This document shows, one piece after another, positions 58,859 to 64,000 of a DNA stretch of 64,000 nt (position 1 is the first letter of the stretch; each line of letters starts with the position of its first letter). The position numbers and the translations under genes were made by a program. The notes below the pieces were generated by a model. That model did no database searches and was not told where the DNA came from. It worked only from the letters and a program-made list of their open reading frames with translations. The stretch is from Darksidea phi (taxonomy: Eukaryota; Ascomycota; Dothideomycetes; Pleosporales; Lentitheciaceae), in the NCBI GenBank assembly GCA_030770425.1, contig JASJFT010000197.1:1-64000 (forward strand), written 5' to 3'.

Positions 58859-59723
58859 TCATCTCGCACTCTTCCACCTCTGCTCATACGCCACCTTCTT
58901 CGCCACAACCTCCCTTAACCACTCCTCAAGATTCCCTCCCTCTTTGCCATCGACCTCCATACCCTCACCCAATCCTACGCCGCCATCCTCTTTACAGCAT
59001 ACCTCTTCTGCCGTCTCCGCGGCCTCGTCCCACTCTTCAAAGCTGAATACCCCATCGCTTTCGTTCAGCAACATCCTTCCATCGCCAGCAAACGCGAAGA
59101 CGTGTACCGATCGTATCGGTTTTGCGCGGAGCAGCTCAGTCGCTGTAGGAGAAACGAGGGGTGTGGAAGATTTCGAGGTGGGAGAGGAAGGAATGGCGAC
59201 TAACGTTGAGGTAAGGACGGTGGAGAGAGGTATCGAGGCGCTGAGGAGGGCGAGGAGGGACGTATGGAGGAGGTGCGGGAGGAGCAAGAGGGTCTGCTCT
59301 GTTTAGCTACGGTACTCCAACTCTTGGGATTGGAAGGACGGACAGTATTCACGCCAGTTAACTCTTCCTCTTCAGGCAAACTCCGCACTTGTAGCGTGAT
59401 TTGAACCAAGGTCCGCGGTATACTTCTTGTGAGAATGATGTTCCGTAGAGTATTGAGAAGAAGAGTTTCGACTTGTCTTTCTTTTGGTGCTGTACACTCG
59501 TCAGTCTACATTCTCCTTCGTTCCTGATAGTTTATGCAGACGTACTCCCGACCCCTACAGCCGGTCTCACATTGACCTCTACCGTGGCCTCCTCTGGCAA
59601 TTCATCCCGCCTTTGTACCTCGATCGGTCCATTGACGGCGCCGATGATGCAGTATCCGTTGTGCGAGTATGTCGCGGAACCATCTGCACGATGCAGATGT
59701 GAGAGGATAGCTTCAGGCGCCAT
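58859..59723 (-). CDS. RRP46: Exosome core subunit Rrp46 (RNase PH fold)
   Basis: Catalytically inactive RNase PH-like ring subunit of the RNA exosome, which processes and degrades nuclear and cytoplasmic RNA. Three exons are read: 59546-59723, 59353-59489 and 58859-59293, giving 249 aa. The reading frame changes across both introns, and only the spliced product shows the family. Exon 1 has LHRADGSATYSHNGYCII and NGPIEVQRRDELPEEATVEV. Exon 2 has RQVETLLLNTLRNIILTRS and IPRTLVQITLQVRSLPEEEE. Exon 3 has HLLHTSLLALLSASIPLST. The second acceptor is the AGCAG at 59294, six bases beyond a competing ACAG that would break frame. The acidic, Glu-rich C-terminal region is variable. It faces PEX4 head to head. 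Confidence 0.88.
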
Positions 59724-59970
59724 TCGTACGTCTCATGGGTGAGATGGAGTGGTGAGGAGCGCGTGCCTACGTTTTAGAGAGTCTTCAAAGTTTAGACAGG
59801 GTTCCGCGCATGGCGGGGTGGCCCGAGCTCTGTTCACTTTGCGGCTGGTGCTTCGTGCCGAGGCTGCTGTCATCGCCTCACATCTATTCCAGCTGGTAAT
59901 ACCGCGATTCACTTTTCTATACTCGTTTCTTCGGTATTATTGCATCTGGTTGAAGGAGCTCTATCAAAAA
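59724..59970. promoter_or_regulatory. Divergent promoter between RRP46 and PEX4
   Basis: Only 247 bp separate the two start codons, so the promoters overlap. No TATA box seen. Confidence 0.45.
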
Positions 59971-60553
59971 ATGGCGAGTTCATCACGAACAGCATCGCCG
60001 GTCCAGCGCCTGCTCAAGGAGCTCCAAACTTACCAGTCCGATCCGAACGAAGCGCTACTGGAGCTGGGTCCGGTGGATGACGACGAGCTGATGCATTGGA
60101 GGGCAGTCATGAAGGGTGTCCCAGGAACAGCCTATGAAGGTACAGACGCTCCGTCTCCTGAAACATTCACCGGCTCCCACCCTGCCATCCCTCCAGCCCA
60201 ACCTTCCACTAACAACTACTTCAGGAGGTCGCTGGGCCCTCTCCATCCACATCCCGACTAACTACCCCCTCGCCCCTCCCACAATCCGCTTCATCACCCC
60301 CATCTGCCACCCTAATGTCGACTTCAAGACTGGCGAAATATGCCTTGACTTGCTCAAGACCTCGTGGACCCCCGCATACACGATTACCACAACAATGACG
60401 AGTATACACCAGTTACTTACGAGCGCGGAGCCGGATAGCCCGCTAAATATCGATATCGCACAGTTGTTTAGGCAAGAGGATTATGTGGGCGCAGAGGCGT
60501 TGATCAGGTTTTATACCGAGACAGAGAAGTGGGAGCCTCCTAGGAGGCGGTGA
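59971..60553 (+). CDS. PEX4: Peroxin-4, peroxisomal ubiquitin-conjugating enzyme E2
   Basis: E2 enzyme bound to the peroxisomal membrane by Pex22, which mono-ubiquitinates the import receptor Pex5 so that it can be recycled. Two exons are read, 59971-60139 and 60225-60553 (85-nt intron), giving 165 aa, a normal UBC-fold length. The N-terminal helix is VQRLLKELQTYQ. The splice joins GTAYEG to GRWALSIHIPTNYP. The HPN motif is at 85-87 and the catalytic cysteine is C96 in KTGEICLDLL. KTSWTPAYTI and PDSPLNIDIAQLF follow the usual E2 pattern, and LLKTSWTPA is characteristic of Pex4. A longer open frame upstream is not preceded by an ATG in a plausible context. Confidence 0.92.
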
Positions 60554-61538
60554 GGAGGGAAGAAGAGCTCTTTAAAGATGGCATAGACTGAATCTAGGAC
60601 TGGATGCTTAGGAGGTCGATGTTGGTGGAAGATAGGTCATGAAAAGCATGTGTACTGGCTTTGATGCTGTACGTGGACGCTTGTATACAGCGATGGGAAG
60701 GCACATGGTCTAAATGCTTGATATCCTGATCTGAGTTTTGAAGTATTTTGGGCATATCGGATAGGTTTGTATCCGTTCAAACTATGTAATACTTGCTCAC
60801 GGTCTTTTTTTCTTCATCTCCCTAGAGCAAAATCACTGGAGCATTTTGTGGTCACAGCTACTATGGTACGCTCGGCAGCGTAGTGACAAATAAGGCATCC
60901 GTAAGCGAAGGACTGAAGTGGCTGAACGAGCATTAAATGCCCCTGGGACGGAGTGGCAACACGAAAGGGCATCTGCGTGCATTATCGTGGCTTGCTGCAA
61001 AGGCATGCAAAATGAGATGTCCTGATAGGTAATCGGCGACTTGACAATACCACCGACCCTATCATTAGTCGCCTCTTGAATGCAGTAAAAGATACAAAGG
61101 ACTCGGCCAACCCTTTAACAGTGGATCCTAGTCATACAACGCCTTTTAATATGCAGACCCGGAGAAGCTAACCCTATCATCCCAGTCCGACAGTGCCCAC
61201 CGACACCAGAATATATCCACAAATGCAGAGTAAAAATGATGTACGCACGCGACCCTCCATTACCGACACCTGTAGTGCTAGCAAATCTATTTTTTTGGCC
61301 TCTTGTTCTAACGCCCCACTCTGCTCAGCTTGTAAGCGGACAGCCACAGGCCAAGCTCACGCTTGGGATGGTTGCGCAGAAATATGCCCAACAGGCTAGG
61401 AACGTCGGGTGACTGTTGGTACTCTATTTTCGACGCCTGGTAGAGCGATTCTATATTCGGAAGTTCCCAGCGTGTTGCGTCTAGTTGTCGAATGACTTGC
61501 GTGGACTGGATCACATGATCGTGATATTGCTTGCTAAT
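60554..61538. other. Convergent gene-poor stretch
   Basis: About 1 kb between two 3' ends. Nothing recognised. Confidence 0.5.
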
Positions 61539-62087
61539 TCATGCGCCTGGGATGACCCATTGATTTCTTCGCCAGCCTTTCGTGGAGGTCGTTACTGTGC
61601 CGTGGAGCGTGGTCTGTGTACTTGGTATGCTGTTGGCCGAGACGCGGCGCGTGTATGATATCGTTGCGTTCTGCTCCGTAACGACTGTCGAAGGGCCGTA
61701 CGAATGCCTCCGGATCGTCGGCAAGGGATAGAGTCGAGGATCGTAGGGACCTGGCAAAGTTTGGGGCGGAGACGTCCAGGGATATATAGGTTGGAATGTT
61801 GGCGGTCTTTGGTCCTTGCGCTCCAGAATCTGATGCTGTCTTAAATCTTTTTCCAATGCCGTTTGGTATAGCTTTGTATCCTTCTCTTGCAAATGTATCG
61901 TTAGGACTGATGCCGGTCGCCTCCTCTTTCTTGTCATGAACTTAGTGATGGCTAGTCGTATTCCCGCGGCAACCACCAGCACAAGAAGAAATATCTTGAA
62001 CAATTGCGCGTACTCATAGTTGTTGTGTGAAGGCAATGAGCTTGGTATGCGGGATGGACCCGCAGGTGCAGACGGAAGAAAAGGCAT
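61539..62087 (-). CDS. Small single-pass membrane protein, hypothetical
   Basis: Intronless gene of 182 aa. The N-terminus is Pro/Ser-rich (MPFLPSAPAGPSR). A membrane helix lies at about 27-47 (LFKIFLLVLVVAAGIRLAI), followed at once by a basic cluster (TRKRRRP), so the C-terminal 130 residues probably face the cytosol. That tail is polar and Pro/Tyr-rich (FQPIYPWTSPPQTLPGPYD) with short repeats of no known type. No family recognised. The consistent topology, ATG start and codon regularity favour a real gene. Confidence 0.6.
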   Translation of the reverse strand: MPFLPSAPAGPSRIPSSLPSHNNYEYAQLFKIFLLVLVVAAGIRLAITKFMTRKRRRPASVLTIHLQEKDTKLYQTALEKDLRQHQILERKDQRPPTFQPIYPWTSPPQTLPGPYDPRLYPLPTIRRHSYGPSTVVTEQNATISYTRRVSANSIPSTQTTLHGTVTTSTKGWRRNQWVIPGA

Positions 62088-64000
62088 GAAGGATAAACAG
62101 AGGTATCAGAAGTACAGACTTAAGATGATCACCTCTGCATACGGGAGGGTGCGAAGCGATGCAGGCAACCGTACTACCAACCAGTTAGTTCACGGGCAAC
62201 ACGCGCGCTTTCATAGAACTCACATGGAAAGGCGGGAGAACCGTTGGCATAAGCACTAGGGATACTGTGCTCCGATGAACGTCAGCAAAATTCCACACAT
62301 GCGCGTAGACTTCTCACAGGATTAGCACCAGGGATATAAATATGGCAGGACGCGGGCAGGCTCAGGTGCCCCATGGTGACAAGCAAACCTACAACGCCCC
62401 TCAATCACACTAGAACCGCTACAGATTACGACGCCGCAAAATACCGCCTCTTCCGAGACAATAGCGAGATACTGGTCGACGGCTTGCTATGAAACGTGAA
62501 CAGGCCAGCTCTCCTCGCTCGGAAGGCATGTCTGGTCATGGAGTCAGTGAAGCGGTTGCCATGATCGACGGCCGAGTTCGTAATGTTCAGCTGTAACAAT
62601 GGCGCCGCGTGGATGATTTACAGGATAAGGCTGCTAGGGTAGCCCCAAAACAGCAAGGTTGTTGGCAGCTTCAGCGCGGTGCGAGGTCTTGGTGTGGCAG
62701 TAGGAGCACGTCTCAGCTGAGGAGTCAAGGGTGGCGTAAGTGTGTGGCGTTGCACAGGCCATCCGAACAAGGATAGAACGCGATCCGATGCAGGGAATCG
62801 GTGCAACGGCGCAGCTGGGATTCCAACCTGCATCACAGTCAAGCACTCTCTCAATTCCCGCTTTTTTGTGACGCGTGATGCTGAGGAAGACGCCCTCAGC
62901 TGCATCAGAGACGCCAGCCAAGCCTATCCTCTGCATACGGCGCTCGCGAGTCGAGCATGCACAATCACTGAAACATCAACTCGGCCCATGAGGGCAAAAA
63001 AGCAACGCTCCCCGCTTATCAAGCCTTCCCAAGAGCGGCCCTCATTGTTCTTTTCTATATTTTTCCATTTTTTACGTCCACGGGTTCTTCTTACGCTTTC
63101 CTGCGGGCGCTAGAAGCCCACCTCCGCAGGATGATGCACTTGGCTTCTTCGGAGGTGCGTCTATGGCGCATGTGGGCTTCACGTGCTAATTTTTGGCGCC
63201 CTTGGATCGAGACTACTCTCAGTAGCTGCATCTCAGTACGCTGATTGATGGCGCCTAATATAGCCCGATCGAAAGGGTCTCGACGGTCTCTGGTCGACTT
63301 TCCACCGTCCACCGTCAGGGGAAGCTGTGAAGGCAAGCGGCCCGAACTTTTGCGGTAGCGAGGCCTCAAGACGCCGTCGATGGCCAGATCAATGCTCGTC
63401 GATCTGGATTGAGTCGCGAAAAATTGTTCGCTTCTCGTCGGGCTGTCTTCGCCGGCTACTCATTTGGGATGACGGCTTTCTCGAAACGACTATCGAATCG
63501 AGGTTACGGTCCTACCAGGTCGAACTCCTCCTGCTGAGATCTTTGGAACTTCAGCATAATATTGCGGCACCTTTTAGCCCAAAAAATTCTCGACGACATG
63601 TGATTCCGTCGGATGAACATTATCGTCGTTTACGGGTTATATTTGAAAGCACATAATCTCGTTGTGTTGCTTGCGAACTACATACTGACTTCCGAAAAGC
63701 TGACGTTCCGCGGCTTTCTTCACTGGTTCACTCGCAAATTATGCTTGAAATAAGCACGTCTCGAAGTTCCTCGGGGATTCCGCATCCTTCCCTCATTTTA
63801 ACTCTGTCTTTGTCATTATGGCATCCTACGGCGATGCCGTTGCCACACATGACACGTGACTCGTCCTATTTCCTAAATGGCAGTCACTCCTCCCTTCCCA
63901 CTGCTTTCTACCCCTTTGACGCTATGTAGAAGGCTGATATACGAACTGCGCCATGTTCCCAGGTCTCTGCTCTGCCAGGGTCATAGCTACAGAATTAATC
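62088..64000. other. Gene-poor right edge
   Basis: About 1.9 kb. Open frames of up to 120 codons (for example 62742-63113 and 63327-63656 on plus) show no domains, and none is clearly an exon of a gene running off the edge. No repeats recognised. Confidence 0.45.

Noticed and set aside
63327..63656. 109-codon plus-strand open frame near the right edge
   Set aside because: No recognisable motif or neighbouring exon; not distinguishable from chance.

Overview
This is a gene-dense stretch of a filamentous ascomycete (Pezizomycotina) nuclear genome. The evidence is short GT-AG introns (mostly 46-62 nt, many with a CTAAC/CTGAC branch site), Zn2Cys6 regulators, UPF0643 and DUF4211 proteins, and two Gre2/NmrA-type reductases. 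Protein style suggests Dothideomycetes, but that is inference. I place 28 loci: 25 intact-looking genes and three broken ones. Exon structures were read from the nucleotide sequence, and every multi-exon model given sums to a whole number of codons. No tRNA, rRNA, CRISPR array or biosynthetic cluster was recognised.

Layout. 0.5-9.2 kb, minus strand: cullin-4, cohesin subunit SA/Scc3, and a Gre2-like reductase. 9.2-11.5 kb: gene-poor. 11.5-19.8 kb: ribosomal protein S29, DNA polymerase alpha subunit B, a Sec14-like lipid-transfer protein, a DUF4211 nuclear protein and a GNAT acetyltransferase. 20.6-27 kb is a decayed island: a remnant of an RBR/IBR-type protein, an intact Dug3-like amidotransferase, a foldback element with inverted repeats of about 110 bp, a Zn2Cys6 regulator with several breaks, and an NmrA-like gene with one in-frame stop.

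28-34 kb: importin alpha and POT1 (head to head), then UPF0643. 35-42.5 kb is an accessory region: a secreted protein with an Ig-like C-terminus, a Zn2Cys6 regulator and a short-chain dehydrogenase, with several short direct, inverted and dispersed repeats between them. 42.6-60.6 kb: SAF1-type F-box/RCC1 protein, eIF2B delta, a CCDC137-like basic protein, an Aim6-like phosphodiesterase, a cysteine-rich membrane protein, an ADGF-type adenosine deaminase, a multi-pass membrane protein, exosome subunit Rrp46 and peroxin-4 (the last two head to head). One small membrane protein lies at 61.5-62.1 kb and the rest is gene-poor.

Most genes are housekeeping: genome maintenance (Scc3, Pol12, Pot1), ubiquitin pathways (Cul4, Saf1, Pex4), translation (S29, Gcd2), RNA decay (Rrp46) and nuclear import. 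They share no evident pathway. The two accessory islands (20.6-27 kb and 35-42 kb) hold the unusual material. I found no convincing undescribed multi-gene system.
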